This document shows positions 1 to 13,039 of a stretch of DNA of 64,000 nt, one piece after another. The translations under genes and the position numbers were made by a program. The notes under the pieces are model-generated. The model had not been told where the DNA came from and searched no databases. It was given only the letters and a program-made list of their open reading frames with translations. Position 1 is the first letter of the stretch. Each line of letters begins with the position of its first letter. Origin of the DNA: Melanocharis versteri (taxonomy: Eukaryota; Chordata; Aves; Passeriformes; Melanocharitidae); the NCBI GenBank assembly GCA_013397845.1, contig VZTG01010083.1, positions 1,027,525 to 1,091,524 of the forward strand, given 5' to 3'.

Positions 1-3000
1 AGAGGACAACCAGCCAGGGCTCTCCTCACTGACCAGAAGAACCTTATCTTCCCCTGTCCCAGAGAATCCATAAAAACCACTCAATTTCGTGCAGCTGTTC
101 TTTTCAGAGCTGAGGCCACGCCGAACACGGCTCATCCGTTTTAGATCCTGCTTCCAGTGAGAGGCCCTGGGAACTGGGCAGGGAGACAGCAAACTTTCAA
201 ACCCCAAGCTGTGAAGGAGCAAGAACACTCCTAAAATGTCCCTTCTAAAAGGGAGCCTCCCTTTTGGGTTTCAAATGCTATCTTTGTTACCACCCTTGGT
301 GACCTCGCTAGCAAAGAGCTGAGTGTTATTAGAAAAGAGCTGAGCATGGGTGGGAAGACAAGAAAACAAAAGGAAATGGAAGTCCTGGAAATTGATTTTC
401 CATTTGAATCTGTTATTTTTTCTTCTAATTTTTAGTAAGATATTCTATGAAGTTTACTGCACTGCTATCTATTTTCTTTTAGGGCGTGTTATCTTTTGCG
501 ACTTAGTTTAGACTAAAATAAACCTCAGTTGCTAATTAAGGATAGAAATGGAAATCCAAAGATTTGCTTCTCATCAATGCCAAGCAGTAAATCCTTTAAT
601 GCTCTGGGATTTTGCTCTATAGCTCTAAATTTCCCATTGGTATTTAGTAATCTGCTGATTGCATTTACTTTAATTCTTTGGTCTTCAGAGTGTTCATGTT
701 GAGGCACTCACTTACAGTAGCTCTGCGTGTTAAGGGCAATGAGTTAAAAGCTGTAGGGGTTTTTTTATTAAATTCCAGCTCTGTTTTTCCTATTGAGTTC
801 CCAACTACTGGGTTATATCACGCTAATAGGAGTTGTACTCTGCCTGGACAAATGGCAGCGTGTTGCGGCGTCCTGGGGGAGCCATGACATCATTTTTAAT
901 TTGCTTATCTGGACTCGGAAAAATAGGAGGGTGTTTGGTGAGAAAGTGAATTTATTTCTGCTCCAACCCACCTCTTCTTGCTGTGACGTTATGGGAACTG
1001 TGTCCCTGTGCAGTTTACACCCACGGGCTGCTCCGTGGAGGTCTCAGATGTCCCCATTCCCCCACCTCTGAAGGAATGGAGGGATTTAATGACCCATAAA
1101 CCCGTTTTCCCATTCCCTAGGAATTGTGGAGGAGATGGACACCCCTTCCTTTAATGCACATCCCTCAAGGTTTGCCTGCAGGCTGAGAGAAGCCGAGGAA
1201 ACCTTCCAGGAAGTTTTGTGGTCGGGTCTCACAACCGACTTGACACTGGGATCAACAAGAATAGGGATGGGGGAGACGACTCGGAGCACCTTGGATACCT
1301 TTGGCAGTGTTTGGACTGCATTAGCTCAAATATGGTTTGATTTTTATTTTTCTTAAATTTCCTCATTCTAGCTGAGGCTGGAAGAGGTGTTTGTTCTACT
1401 CCCAAGGGAGCTGGAAAAAAGCTTCCTAACAGAGCTGGTCTAACCTTTGCTGTGAGCGTCTCTTTTCTCATGGAATTAGGATAGGAGGCAAGAATTTTAG
1501 AATGGGAGAGAGATTTTAGTCATATCATTCTCATAAATAGTTTACGCACAGAGAACGTTGGATAAATAGTTACTAAATCAGTAAATGCTTTTCTGATTTG
1601 ACCCAAATTTTTAGCATTTTCTGAAACCATGTCTGTATCTTCTCCAGAAAGATAATCTTGACATTAAGCCTTTAATAACTCTGTAGAACTCAGCCCACTG
1701 AGATGTTTTGTTTTCCCAATGCGAAGTTCGCTTGTTTTGCAATGAGAACCTTCAAAATGGAAGTGCAATAATGTTTTTTGTCATTTACCTACTCATTGCA
1801 CTGATCCCAGAGCCTCCCTCATGAGCTATAACTTGTACTTGCACTTTCTCACTCCTAACACGAGCACACACGTTTTCTTAAGCTTCGAGTCTCAAAATCT
1901 GGACAGTTAAATTCTCTTTATCAATTTAGGTAAACCAGGCTTGAAGAAGTGAAGTAAAGCTGTATTTTCTGGGTGATTTGGGAAAACAGAATCCCTTCAT
2001 CAGTCTCAGTAGCTCTCAGACAAACCAGTGCCATCAGCTCCTGGACACCTGGAACAGCTGACTTGGCATTCCAAGCGAGTGAGGACCAAAGGCTCCAGCT
2101 CCCTGCAGTGGGAATGACCCCACAGCACGAGGAAGACCTGATTACATCACGGAGATAACCTGTTCCCTTAAAAATAGCAAGGTCAGGGAGGCAGTAAAGC
2201 TGTCAGCATGGCAATCACAGCTTGTGTTCCACCAGCTCCCCAGGCTGGGGACCAGGAGGGTGGGGACGTCCCAACGAGGATGGCCACGTTTGGGTAAACA
2301 AACCCATGGCAATACCCCAGTGCTATTGTCTGCTCAACAGCTCTATTCGTGCCAGTGATATTTCCAGGTTAGCTCCTCCTAGGCCCATAAAAATCTTCGT
2401 TTTATCCTTTTTGCTGTTCTTTTTTAGTTTTTTTCCCCTGCACGCAATGATAGATGGAGTGCCCATAAAACCTCACGGCTCCATGTAGGACATCCCCAAG
2501 CACCGAGCCAGGTGTGGAGCAACTGGTCATGGAACAGGCTTCCACCCCGGCCTGGGCTTGGCTCCAGCCTCTTGTCCAGCCACTGGGATGCCTCACTCTT
2601 TGTTCGCATCCAGCTGTGGGAATATTTCACACCAGAGGCCAGGCCAAGAGTGGAAAACCATCCAACCTCTTCAGCTGAGCAGCCTCGGAAGGTGCTCATG
2701 GTGCAGGTGGGAGCACAGCCCAATGTTTTCATTGTGCTGGGCTGATCCCTTTTCAGCAAAGGAAGATGTTGTGCAGGGTTCACATCCTGTTGGTGCCTCA
2801 GATACGTTTCAGCTATTGCTGTTTTCCTTTGGATAACGTGTCCCTTGGCTCAGTCTCCAGTTTAGCCGGCCTTGGACAATAGGTCAGAGTGATGCAACTG
2901 ATTTGGGGGCGACTTTTGGACACGAGTGTCAAACTGTGCAGTTTTGATAAGGATTGAACATGTGCAAAGCAGTGTCTAGGAGTAAAATGTTTCTTATTAT

Positions 3001-5060
3001 ATCCAAAATGAAGCATAAACTTGTGCCACTGATAACATACAGCAAGGCTTTGTCTGTTAAACACCAAGTCTTCAGCAAATTTTTGGGGAAATTTTTTGAT
3101 TTGTAAGATACTTTCCAATTTAAAGCACCGAGAAAATGTCAGGGGTTGAGTTGAGAGATGAGAAAGACCAAAAGAGGCCTTGGCCTCACGTGAGTGAAAT
3201 GTGGTTGCAGTCAGAGCAGCGCCACTGCCTTGCACAGCTTTTCCCTTCCTTGGGTGGTGGCTCAGCCTGGCACTCAGAGCAGCTCCAGGCAGTTATAACC
3301 TGAAATTCCTGACAATTACATCCACCTTCTCCCATCCTCTCCAAGAAATCCATCTGGAAATGAAGCTTCAAATCCATACTTCCATCACTGTTGGAAAGGG
3401 GTAGAGATGGGATGACATTATGAGGGACAGGATGGAATAAAATTGGGGTCGACCAGAAAATTTAGTTGCGGCTCCGAGAAAACTTTAAGGAACTTTTTAA
3501 AGTATATTTGCTACTTCACAGAGTATTTTGTTATGTTTTCACATTTACAGATTTTGATGGGACCCAAAAGCAGAAATACTGTGAGATGAGGCTATTTCCA
3601 TGGACTATTTTTGTTCTGTACTGGGATTTTCATCTCAGAAAGAAATAAGCAAAAAATCTTTTGTGAGTGTTTTTCTAAATGGAATTGTTCATCTGAAGCT
3701 TCTGAAGCTTGCCTGTCACCAGGTCCTAATTATCTGTTGATGTTAATTCCACTGATTGTCCATAGGTGAGTCAGAGTTCTAAGGCAAGGAAGGAATTCGA
3801 TTGGAATGGTTTTCCAGTTTTTGGGTCTATTTACAGACTGTGGTATGTCCATTTGAGCAAAAGCCAGAATGTGAAACTGAAACGCCAGTGTTTTCTTCTC
3901 GCTATAATTGGAATCTTTTAAGACCAGATTCCAATGTTTGGAGGTGTTTGCTGCAAGGTTTTGGTTCTTTCCCATCAAGATTTCAATGCTAAGATACATA
4001 AAATATTAAACTCGATGTTGGCCGCCGCCTTCTTCCATTGAACTCAACACAGATTTAATCCTTTGATTTCAGTCAGGACTGTGTTTAGCACTTTTGGCTG
4101 CTCAAAAGACACCGTGGTCCAGCCACCTGCTCTGGATCTGCAGGCTGAGCTTCACAGGTGTTACCAGCCCCTCCCAAGCCATGACTTGACTGGAAACCCA
4201 AATTTCTCTCTGGGTTAACCGAGTTATGGTGGCCTGAAACACAACAGATACTTGGTGCTTCTTGGGAGCAGCCCTGTCGGGGAGGAAGCTGAAGGCTGCT
4301 AGTTTTTGGGATGATAACAAAATCTTGTCATGCAAGGGACGGGTTTGGCCTCCGAGGCTGTTTCCTCAGGGAGAGGGTGTGAGGTGGAGCAGCCCCCGAG
4401 CCCCGGGTTTGCCATGCTGGCTGGGAGGGCGTGAGAAGAATGGTGCTTGTACCTCTGCCAAGCCCTTCCCTGCTGCTCTTGGAGAAACCAAGTTGCAAAA
4501 AGCTCCTTCCTGCAGAGCGTCGCAAGGACTGTCTTGAATTTGGCTTCAGAAAATTGTTCAATTCTTTTATTTACTTTTTTTTTCCATCTAGCTTGCTCCA
4601 CATTATTAAAAAATAAAGTTATGATTGATATGGATCTGTTGCATGGAGCAGGAGACCTACATCACCTACAGGGATGGTGATGGGGTGGCAATTTCTCTGT
4701 GCTAGAGCAACCAGTCAGCCTTAGTTTAAATCCCTTCCTCCATCCAGTGCAGCAATAATATCTTTTGGACAAGGGATTTTGGAAAAGTTGAAATGTTTGC
4801 TTTACAAAACAGACATAAAATTTCTCCTTCAAGGTGCTAAATTTGTGCTGAGCTGGTCCAAAACACGACTGCATCTGGCTGTGTCTCGTGTCTGCTACTA
4901 AAAAAATGTCCTGAATTCCAGACAACCTCTAGGGCTTTGAAATAAAACTCATTAATCCTGCATTTGAATTTAATATTTGAAATTTTATCCTAATCTTTTT
5001 TTTCTTCCACATGAATTAACTTTAGAATACTTGGAAAGGAACACAAGGGTGGGTTTTTTC
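1..5060. other. unique non-coding DNA, no gene seen
   Basis: I read both strands and found no recognisable exon, RNA gene or transposon here. Open frames are all under about 140 codons, overlap one another on opposite strands and give no familiar protein family. Minor local structure is a 9-bp tandem duplication (TCTGAAGCT twice) at 3692-3709 and a T-rich run leading into the gap at 5073. It may be intergenic or intronic; the sequence alone does not decide. Confidence 0.6.
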
Positions 5061-5072
5061 CTTTTTTTTTTT

Positions 5073-5143
5073 NNNNNNNNNNNNNNNNNNNNNNNNNNNN
5101 NNNNNNNNNNNNNNNNNNNNNNNNNNNNNNNNNNNNNNNNNNN
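5073..5143. other. assembly gap, 71 N, at a poly-T tract
   Basis: Seventy-one N follow a T-rich run (about 5052-5072). The right flank resumes in ordinary unique sequence. The position suggests a homopolymer or simple repeat that did not assemble, though the true content is unknown. Two reading frames drawn across it are artefacts of translating N. Confidence 0.95.
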
Positions 5144-7670
5144 GCAGAACATTCTTAACAAAGGGTATAAAATTAAACTAAATTTGACCTCTGCCTTTAG
5201 CAGATTTTCCACCTGGTCTGCGCAGGAAATCAACTTCTATATAGCAGCTCTTTCATAAGGAATAACATACATGAGTCTGTAAGTGACAGTTTTTCTTGGG
5301 TGGACAACAATGTTAGTTACTTTTTATGATTAATTGATAAATGTTTTGATATGGTGCCTGGGCTCGGAGTCAAAAATCACTCCAGTTAGATGATCCAACA
5401 CTCGGGAAGCTGAGCCAATTACAGCTCAGGCACAGTGAAAACAATTCGAAAATATTTGAGCCTAAAAATGTGCATAGTTGTTAAGGAATCTTACACGTGG
5501 GTGTATGGTGGTATCCTGAATTACAACTACTTGGTGGGCCAATTTCTTCAGGAATGCAGGGAAGTGCAGGGAGTCGAGACTCTTGCATCTATATTTCAAA
5601 AGACTTGGGAAAACAGAAGAACCACATGGGCTCTTGTGGCTGGGCACGTGCTGAGGAAAACCAGAGCATGGGCCAAAATGTACTTTTAGTCCCTTGGGTT
5701 GCACAAATCCCTTTGCTTTTTTGGGAAGGTTTTAGGTTTCGAGTCTCCTTCCCTTGACTCTTCACGTCCTCTGAGCTTGCTCTTTTCTTTTTTTAGGCTC
5801 CAGAACTTACTTTCTACACCAGGCTTCCAACTTCCATCCTCAGAATTGCACCCTGACTCTGCCCCGATGGATTTTTAAATGACCCATGAGGAACAGGATT
5901 TCATGCCCATGACCAGGTTGCCCCTACCAGTGAGGTGGGCTGGACTCAGAGGTTTTAGGCACAGCCCAGCACCAAAAAACCAACATTAGACACAGCTCTT
6001 GGAAGTCCTCTGAAAGAATAACCTCATTTGCAATTAGAGTTCATTTTCTCAGATTATTAGGAGAAAGAAAAAACACTCTCTACTTTTCTTCCTACAGGTA
6101 AGTGAATACAGAGGAATTTTTTCAGTAGGATTTTGGGGTCATCAGCTCAAAGAACATTTGGAAACTTCTTGGTGCAGGTTGCTGATGGCTTTGTGTGTGA
6201 CAGAGCTGTCCCCAACAAAGTCAGTGGAAATAGAATATCTGTTTTCTTTTCTGGTTCCCCAGCCTTCAGTGCCTAAAATGTTACATGGAAATTTTGAGGC
6301 ATGAGTGCTTGGAATTCAGTGCCACCAGAGATCTGGAAACTGAGGGGTAAATCCTGAGCTTCAGAAGTCTCAGGGGTTTTTGGCTGCTCATCATTTTCCA
6401 TGCAAGGATCTAATCCTAGCCCAAGCATCTCATTGTCTTCAATGGATTTTTATTCCAAGCTTCACTTTAGAAAAATTAATGCATACAGCTGCTACTGGAG
6501 GCTGTTTGACATCACTAAGGCCATCAGTCCCTGAAAGGCTTGAAGATATTTGAATAGAACTAGATCTAGATATTGCTCCATCTTCTTAGAGCCCTTGACT
6601 CTTGATATATTGTGAAGGAAGTAAGGAGAGCTGAAGAATATATTTTCAAATGAAAGAGCATCTTTCCTATCCTTGTTTTCCAGAGAAGCTCCAGTCTGCT
6701 ATGTGGTTAAAAATGCAATTTCCCCAGTAATTGTCTCATTTCAGGCACATTTGAATGGCATGATACCTCCTTCCCCCTTCCCTCCATCCCTGAGACCCTG
6801 ATTTGATCCTGGCTGCTGGATCTAAACGCACTCCTGCTTTCACTTTATTTAACACTGGAGGATTTCATCGCTGTCGACCCAAAAGGCAAATTTCTAACAG
6901 CACACTGTAAGCTCTACTGCTCGTGACTTCTTAATCATGCAGATTTTATTTCATGTTAAGCTAGCAACTGAACTCTTCTAATAAACAGAGTAAAATCTAA
7001 TTAGGCTACTGGAGGGGAATAGAAGAATTTATACTCCTCCAGACACACAGACATTAGGAATTCTTCCTCAAACATACGCACAGGCTTCCTGGCAGCCGTC
7101 TCCCTCAAAGAGCAGCTAATGATCCTACTAATTTGCACTTAGCTGATACTGCGAGGAGTTCCTCACAGATGGAAAATATGCTTCTTCCATGAGATCATAC
7201 AGGGCAGCACGGCCTCGTGGATTGTGCACAGAGAAAAAGAAATCCCCGCTCCTAATCCCACGGCTCCCACTCCTCGCTGTGTGGTCTCTCTCAGTTTCTC
7301 CATGCGCAATCTCGCTGCTCATTCATGGGCTTGTGGTGATTACTCACTCCTCTGCCTGCGTTCCCAAAGCAGAAGGCACAATTCAAGCCCTGAAACGCTG
7401 TGGTTAGAGACTCAACAGCACCTCCAAAACATCTGTGGAGAAGATTGACAGCACGGATGAATTTAGCTGATTTTTGGCGTTCATTGGGCTCGTAGTTATT
7501 TCGGGTATTGCTGGGGAGAGGGAGATCAGAAACCACCTGGCCTCGGGGAAACCAACCCCTTCAAAGGGACACAATTTCCCACGAAAGGCCACAGAGCCAG
7601 GCTACACCCAGCCCCTCAGGGACATCTCCGTGCACACAATCATCCCTGGCCTGCACACCCATGGTCCCTC
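5144..7670. other. unique non-coding DNA, no gene seen
   Basis: No exon, RNA gene or recognisable mobile element was found. There is one stretch with hairpin potential at 5354-5433, where an 11-bp arm (GTGCCTGGGCT) faces a near-perfect complementary arm at the other end. From about 5760 to 7125 there is not even a 60-codon open frame. The AT-rich sequence around 6840-7030 contains several TAAT and TTAAT words but nothing that identifies it. Confidence 0.6.
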
Positions 7671-7674
7671 CACA

Positions 7675-7849
7675 GGGGTGATGCTCCCCAGGGAAGTGGT
7701 GGAGTCACCGTCCCTGGAAGCACTCAAAGAACACCTGCCCATGGCACTTTGGGATATGGTGTGGTGGGCGTGGTGCTGATAGGTCCAAGGTTGGGCTGGA
7801 TGGTCTGGGAGGTCTTTTCCCACGTTGATTAGCCTGTGATTCTATGATA
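7675..7849 (+). mobile_element. CR1 LINE 3' end (5'-truncated)
   Basis: This is the 3' tail of a chicken-repeat-1 non-LTR retrotransposon in plus orientation. Visible landmarks are GGTGGAGTCACCGTCCCTGG-like sequence at about 7697-7718, the GGCACTTTGGGATATGG block near 7744, GGTTGGGCTGGATGGTCTGG near 7790, and the terminal GAGGTCTTTTCCCACG...ATTCTATGATA. CR1 copies are usually 5'-truncated and end in a short octamer repeat rather than poly(A), as here. It belongs to a subfamily with the GGTGGAGTCACC 3' UTR, distinct from the copies at 12341, 39254 and 53304. It has no coding capacity. Subfamily name not assigned. Confidence 0.88.
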
Positions 7850-8365
7850 CCACCTCAGGTTTTTGCCCCTGACACCCAAAAGCAGCTCAACCAGGCAGTG
7901 GGGTCAAGCTTGGCCTCTCTGCTGGTTTGGATTGGGGTTGATGTATCGTGCAAGGGTCAGGGAGTCCTCCAGCAAATTTCCTCACTGTTCCCTGCAAAGG
8001 ACAGCCCAGATGTCCCACAGCAGCCCCAGCTGCCCCCTGACACTGGGAACCACGGGATATAAGCCCAGAATTGGCTGGGAAAGTGTGGATACCATGGAAG
8101 CAACAGGTAAACCCAAGGCATGCAATCCTCACCAGGAATTGGTGCTCAAGGCTTTTCCCCAAGCCTGTGTATTTTCCAGCAGCCTTTTCCCACCTGGAGA
8201 GCTGTCATGTCCTCTTCCAAGGCTGTTTAGCCCTTCCAGTTTCTTGTCAGGATTGTTGCTATGAAACCATCAGTCATTTCTTTGGTTTGAATGAAGGGCA
8301 GGGAGAGAATATAGGAGTAGATGTTAAAATAAAAGCTGGGGGTTTCTTATAAGCAAACAGAATCA
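7850..8365. other. spacer between two CR1 tails, nothing recognised
   Basis: About 515 bases of GC-moderate unique sequence lie between oppositely oriented CR1 3' ends. Overlapping open frames of up to 133 codons occur on both strands, but they are mutually shadowing and match no family I know. Confidence 0.5.
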
Positions 8366-8542
8366 TAAAATTATAGGATCATACAATGGTTTGAGTTGGA
8401 AGGGACTTTGAAGCTCATCTGGTTCCAACCCCCTGCCATGGGCAGGGATATCTTCCACCAGATCCGGGTTGCTCCAAGCTCCATCCAACCTGGCCTTGGA
8501 CACTTCCAGGGCTGGGGCAGCCACAGCTTCTCTGGGGAATAA
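8366..8542 (-). mobile_element. CR1 LINE 3' end, antisense
   Basis: On the minus strand this is a CR1 3' tail. On the plus strand it begins with the octamer-like ATCATACAATGG, followed by TTGGAAGGGACTTTGAAG, the CCCTGCCATGGGCAGGGAT block, CCAACCTGGCCTTGGACAC and CAGCCACAGCTTCTCTGG. Homology stops near 8542, so the copy is 5'-truncated to about 175 bp. It belongs to the same general subfamily as the copies at 12341, 39254 and 53304. The minus-strand open frames over it are shadows of the repeat. Confidence 0.92.
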
Positions 8543-11500
8543 AACAGGACGTGACCCAGCCCCTGGTGATCTCAGGAGACAACTTTCCATTGATGACATT
8601 AGGGCAGGGTGCCAACAGCTCTGGCCCCTGGAGATGTAAATGCTTCAGGAAGGATTCAGGTCCTGCTGAGCACAGGTTTGTTCAGGGAAGGGTGTAGCTC
8701 CAGCAGTGGGAAGAGAAGACCTTCCTCCTCATATTTCAGATTTTTAAAAACCAAAACATGAAAAGTTCCAGAAAACAACGACCCTGCAGCAGGCTGAAGC
8801 TGATATATCTTTTTCTAACACACGGAGCTTTTGTGAAATGAAATCCCTGGCCCGAAACCTGGAGGCATCGCTTACTTTTAACTTTTGCTTTATTCAGGCA
8901 AACCTCCAGCTGATGTGAGAGAGCGCTGGGTCATATTAGGATTTGGCCCACGAGGGCGGAGCAGAGCCAAGCTCCGAATGTCACATAAACATATTAACTG
9001 GAGACTTGGCTTTCTCCGCGATCCCAGGGATGGAACAGGGCCGTGATCTGGTCTTCTGTGAGGCATACAAGGATGTTAAACTTGTCCTGCCTGGAGCATT
9101 AAGAGAACAGGATCCAAACATCTGCACAACCATCTGTATCATCTCTTCCTCCTCCCGGAGATGTCTGGAATCCCGTCTGTTTTGTGTGACAGGTAGAAAC
9201 GAGCTAAAAACAGCTTAACCTGTTCAGTGTGGGTGAAAAAAATTCAGGAATCAACCCCTGAGTTGTTCATGCTGAAGTGGAAAGCGTGTTCTCACTGCTG
9301 CTGAGGTATGAAGAGGGCATATTGTTCATTTAAACCACACTCTGTAGTTTTTGCAGCAGTAAAGTATTTTTGAAAGTTTACAGCTGTAGGAGAAATTCCC
9401 TGGAGCTTATCCGCCAGTTTCCTGCCAATCAGAGAGCTGAAGGCACTCCGGTTTGGGCTCCAAAAGTGACATTTTAGCGTTACACATCTGAAACGCGGAG
9501 CGGTTTCGAGAGAGCATCCTGACAGGTTTGGAACTCCGAAGAAATGGTTTCCTGGTGCCAAGCTACACAGTCTGGGAACCGCCGCACGCCACACTCGCTC
9601 CCTGTCCCCCTGCCAGAGCCCAAAACACGGATTCAAAAGAGAACAAGAAATACGCCTCAGAACTCTGCTTTGCGGGTGCATTTCAAGCAGCAGCTCTCGC
9701 TAATATTTAATGTATTAACTGCTCTCTCAGCCGTAAGAATTCGGTGTAAGAGGAGGTCCATGGTCAAGTAGATCACGTAGCAACGCCATGGAGAAAGGGA
9801 GGGAAGCTGCAGGAAAGAAAATGTCCCGGGTTGACCAAAAAAAATACTCCAGTGTGGAGGAAATGGTAAAACTCGGGCCAATCCACTGCAAGGCCATTAA
9901 TTTATAAATTTGAAAGTTGTTTCAGAGTGGTTTCTGAAAGGGAAAACACAGGCATCTGAGAAGGTGTGGATGTTAAAGCATTGATGTGGGAGCCGTTCTT
10001 CAGGGAACAAGAATGCCAGGCCATGCCTGTCTCCTCAAGAGAAAGAGGAGATTGAAAAACCTTTAGAATTATTGCTTCAAAATAAACCCCAAAGAATGAT
10101 TATGTGATGGAAAAAAAAAATTCGGTATTTTATCTCAGTAGAACAGAGGAGAGCTGGGAGAGGAACAGGCCGCATTTTCTGTCTTAATTAATGGTTTTAA
10201 AATGTTCTTTAATGGGATGATAAGAACAGAGCATCTTTTAATTAAGGCCTGAGATGAATCAATTTGGGATAACTACTTTTAGTAGTTAGAGCAGGAGCTG
10301 CACTGCCATAGGCAGGTTTATCCGCAGGAATATCCCTGGAATGTGATGGCTTCAACGCCAGTTAGGGTTGGAAAGAGCTCCTTGAAGGGGAGCAGCTCAG
10401 ATGTGGCTCTCGTATCTCTCCTGAAGTGCCCTGCCAGGACACCAGGGGAGAGCATCTCTGAGCTCAGCCCCTCCTGATGTCCTTGAATGTGGAAAGCTTA
10501 ATATTTTCGAACACTCTGTCACGGATTCGATGACTTTGGCCCAGCACCTTCTGTTTATTGTTCATGAAAGTCAATAGAAGAGTGGAAAAGTACAAAATGT
10601 CAACCCATGACCTTGTGAAATCCGTGGCAGGAGAGGGCAAAGAAAGAAACCCACCCTTTGGTACACGCTTCGTCCCTCCTGCCGTGCTAGGATCCAGAAG
10701 TAAAAAGCTTTTTCTCAGACCTGGGATTTAGTAAGTCAGGAATTTTGTCTCTCTGTGTTTTCCTTGCAGTTAGTTAAATCCTTAGGCTCCTGTTAACACT
10801 GAACTCCAAGCTGATTTTCGTGTTCAAATGCTGAAACCTAATTTTCATTTAACAATTTTCTCTCCGAGGCCAACAGCAAATTAGTGTGCTTTCCACTGGC
10901 AGCCCCCAGTAATTTGGTAGGCAGGAGACTCACACATACTTAAGTTATTCAATACATTTTGTTTTACTCTGTACAAGAAACCCAGTCAGAAAAGGCTGAT
11001 TTATGATATTCCTCAGGTTTCCTGTTACTTTAAACCACCAACATCCTATGGCCAAGCCCTTCCCAGGCAGCCAGCACATCTGGCCCAGAGTGCTTCTGTC
11101 ACCTATGGCCAAAATGCCATATTTATAATCAAGTCATCCTAGAAAAGAAAGAATTGATTATGATGAAAAGGAAAAAAAATGAATCTAAAAAGGCAAAGTT
11201 CGCAGTGGACATTTGTAAATATGTTCGGGTGGGTTTTTTTCCAAACATCCATCCCAGACAAAGAGGAGCCCATAGCACACTGAGCAGGAATATTAAATAT
11301 GTGCCATCATCCTAATTATAAATTACTGAAAGCTTTGATTTTCCCATTCCACCCATTTTTAATGTCAATTTTGTTTTCCATTTATACAGACAACCCACCC
11401 CTGGCTGAAGCCAAAGCTCCACGGTCCACATGAAATCCCACCTGCAATTCTGCAACTGCCTGTAAAGAAGTGAGTCTGCTCCTCACAAAATGGATTTTAG

Positions 11501-12340
11501 CTGCTCTCCTTAGGGGTTTCAGGCTTATGCAGTCCCTGTGTCTGGGTTGTATCTGTGTATCCATCTGTCAAATGGGATCAATGAGCCAAACCCCCCCTAA
11601 ATATTAACTTCCTACATGTTTCATAAAATAGGCAGAGGCAGAAATTTGGCTTAATGTCCTCCTTAAAGGGAAAGCTGGATTGCTTGTCTGCGCTGTAAAA
11701 ATCATACACAAATCCACAGGGCATCAAATGAGGCTCACAGCACAGATCCTTAATTTTTCTCATAAAACTACGGGTTTCAAATATGCTGGGTAATAAAGGG
11801 AGGGAAAGACCTGCAATATTCGGGCTGGTCCAGGCTGTGAAGTCAGGAAGTGGTTTGGGGTTGCAGGACGTATAAACTGGCACAAGCAGGGATTTGTGTG
11901 CACCCCAAAAGGGCACAGGCAAAGCTGTATTTTCTTATCTGGAAGATGCATTTACAGTGATTAATTTTTAATAAGAGGGTGGTAAAAGAAACCTATAGAT
12001 GATAACAAGCAGAGGCTCAGCTGTGTCAAACCCTGGAATGCTTCTAGGGAAATGGGAAGAGCTGCAGAGGTTCAACATCCTTGCAAATCTGATCACTGAG
12101 TATTTCTAGTCAGCTTCCTCTGCCAAAGGAAAATGAAATTTTCCAAATCTGTGCCAAACTCTGACGTTCATGAACAGCTCCTCAAGTAGGTTTGGATGAT
12201 GTAACCAATAATCATGAATCCCGCCTCCACTTTCTAAATTACATCTGGTTGAGATGAATTTTTATGTGGATCACACAACCAAAATCTGAAAGACTCTGCT
12301 TGTGCTAAACCTTATTATGCTGCTGCATATGACACACAAA
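8543..12340. other. unique non-coding DNA, no gene seen
   Basis: No exon, RNA gene or clear transposon was found. Between about 8780 and 9720 the sequence is mixed GC with scattered CpG and words such as ATTTAATGTATTAA. It might be regulatory but carries no decisive motif. Around 10340-10480 a GTTAGGGTTGGAAAGAGC string faintly recalls a CR1 antisense tail, but the rest does not align, so it is not called. An A run interrupts the sequence near 10110-10121. Confidence 0.55.
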
Positions 12341-12557
12341 ATTCAGGAAAAAAGGGAATTCTGCCTCGTGAGAGTGGGGAGGCCCTGGCACAGGGTGCCC
12401 AGAGAAGCTGTGGCTGCCCCTGGATCCCTGGCAGTGTCCAAGGCCAGGTTGGACAGGGCTTGGAGCAGCCTGGGACAGTGGAAGGTGTCCCATGGCAGAG
12501 AGTGGAACAAGAAGAGCTTTTAGGTCCCTTCCAAACCAAACCACTCTGGCATTCTAA
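12341..12557 (+). mobile_element. CR1 LINE 3' end (5'-truncated)
   Basis: A plus-strand CR1 tail begins near TTCAGGAAAAAAGGG, equivalent to the family's GGATATTAGGAAAAA. It continues through GAGAGTGGGGAGGCCCTGG, AGAGAAGCTGTGGCTGCCCC, GGCCAGGTTGGACAGGGC and GGTCCCTTCCAAACC, and ends near a degenerate octamer (CTGGCATTCT). Compared with the 39254 copy it has a short deletion in the CCCATGGCAG segment. Open frames on both strands over it are repeat shadows, not genes. Confidence 0.93.
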
Positions 12558-13039
12558 ATGCAGAAAACGATTTAAACATTTATCTAACTCCAGGCAAATG
12601 GTTCAAACCTGTCGTTGAGCTTCAGATTCGTGCCTGAGGGTCGTTAAAACTTCGGGGGCAGCACCCACCTGGTTTGGTGCTCACTCAAGGACGCGATCTT
12701 TGCACGACCCTCGAAGTTCCGAGCAGCTCTCGGTGATAACAACGCCTCTCGTTGCCTCCCTTGGCAGGAGTTTTGCGAGTCTCTCCCAGCAGAATTAGAT
12801 CCCAGCCAGTCCCACCTCAGCTGCAGATTTGCTGGCTGAGCAAAGGGGGTGAAATCGGGCTCGTGGTGGTGCCTGCTGGCAGAGCCGAGCACTCGCAGAG
12901 CTCTCGGGTTGGTTCCAAGGGTGCGCAGCTCTCAGCCTGTCCCTGCGCCCCAGATTTTGCCCCCCTGCCCAAAATTTCCCAGCAAATGTTGTTGGTGCTG
13001 CCCCCATTGCTACGAATCAGGAAGACAAATTCATTCACA
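12558..13039. other. GC-rich unique DNA with scattered CpG
   Basis: This stretch is richer in G, C and CpG than its surroundings (for example around 12640-12920). Open frames of 66-97 codons occur on both strands. They overlap in all directions and show no domain, so they reflect base composition. I see no promoter motif such as a TATA box or a Kozak-started frame leading anywhere. Confidence 0.4.

Noticed and set aside
10340..10480. Possible antisense CR1 tail
   Set aside because: Only a TTAGGGTTGGAAAG-like string fits; the octamer and the rest of the 3' UTR do not align.
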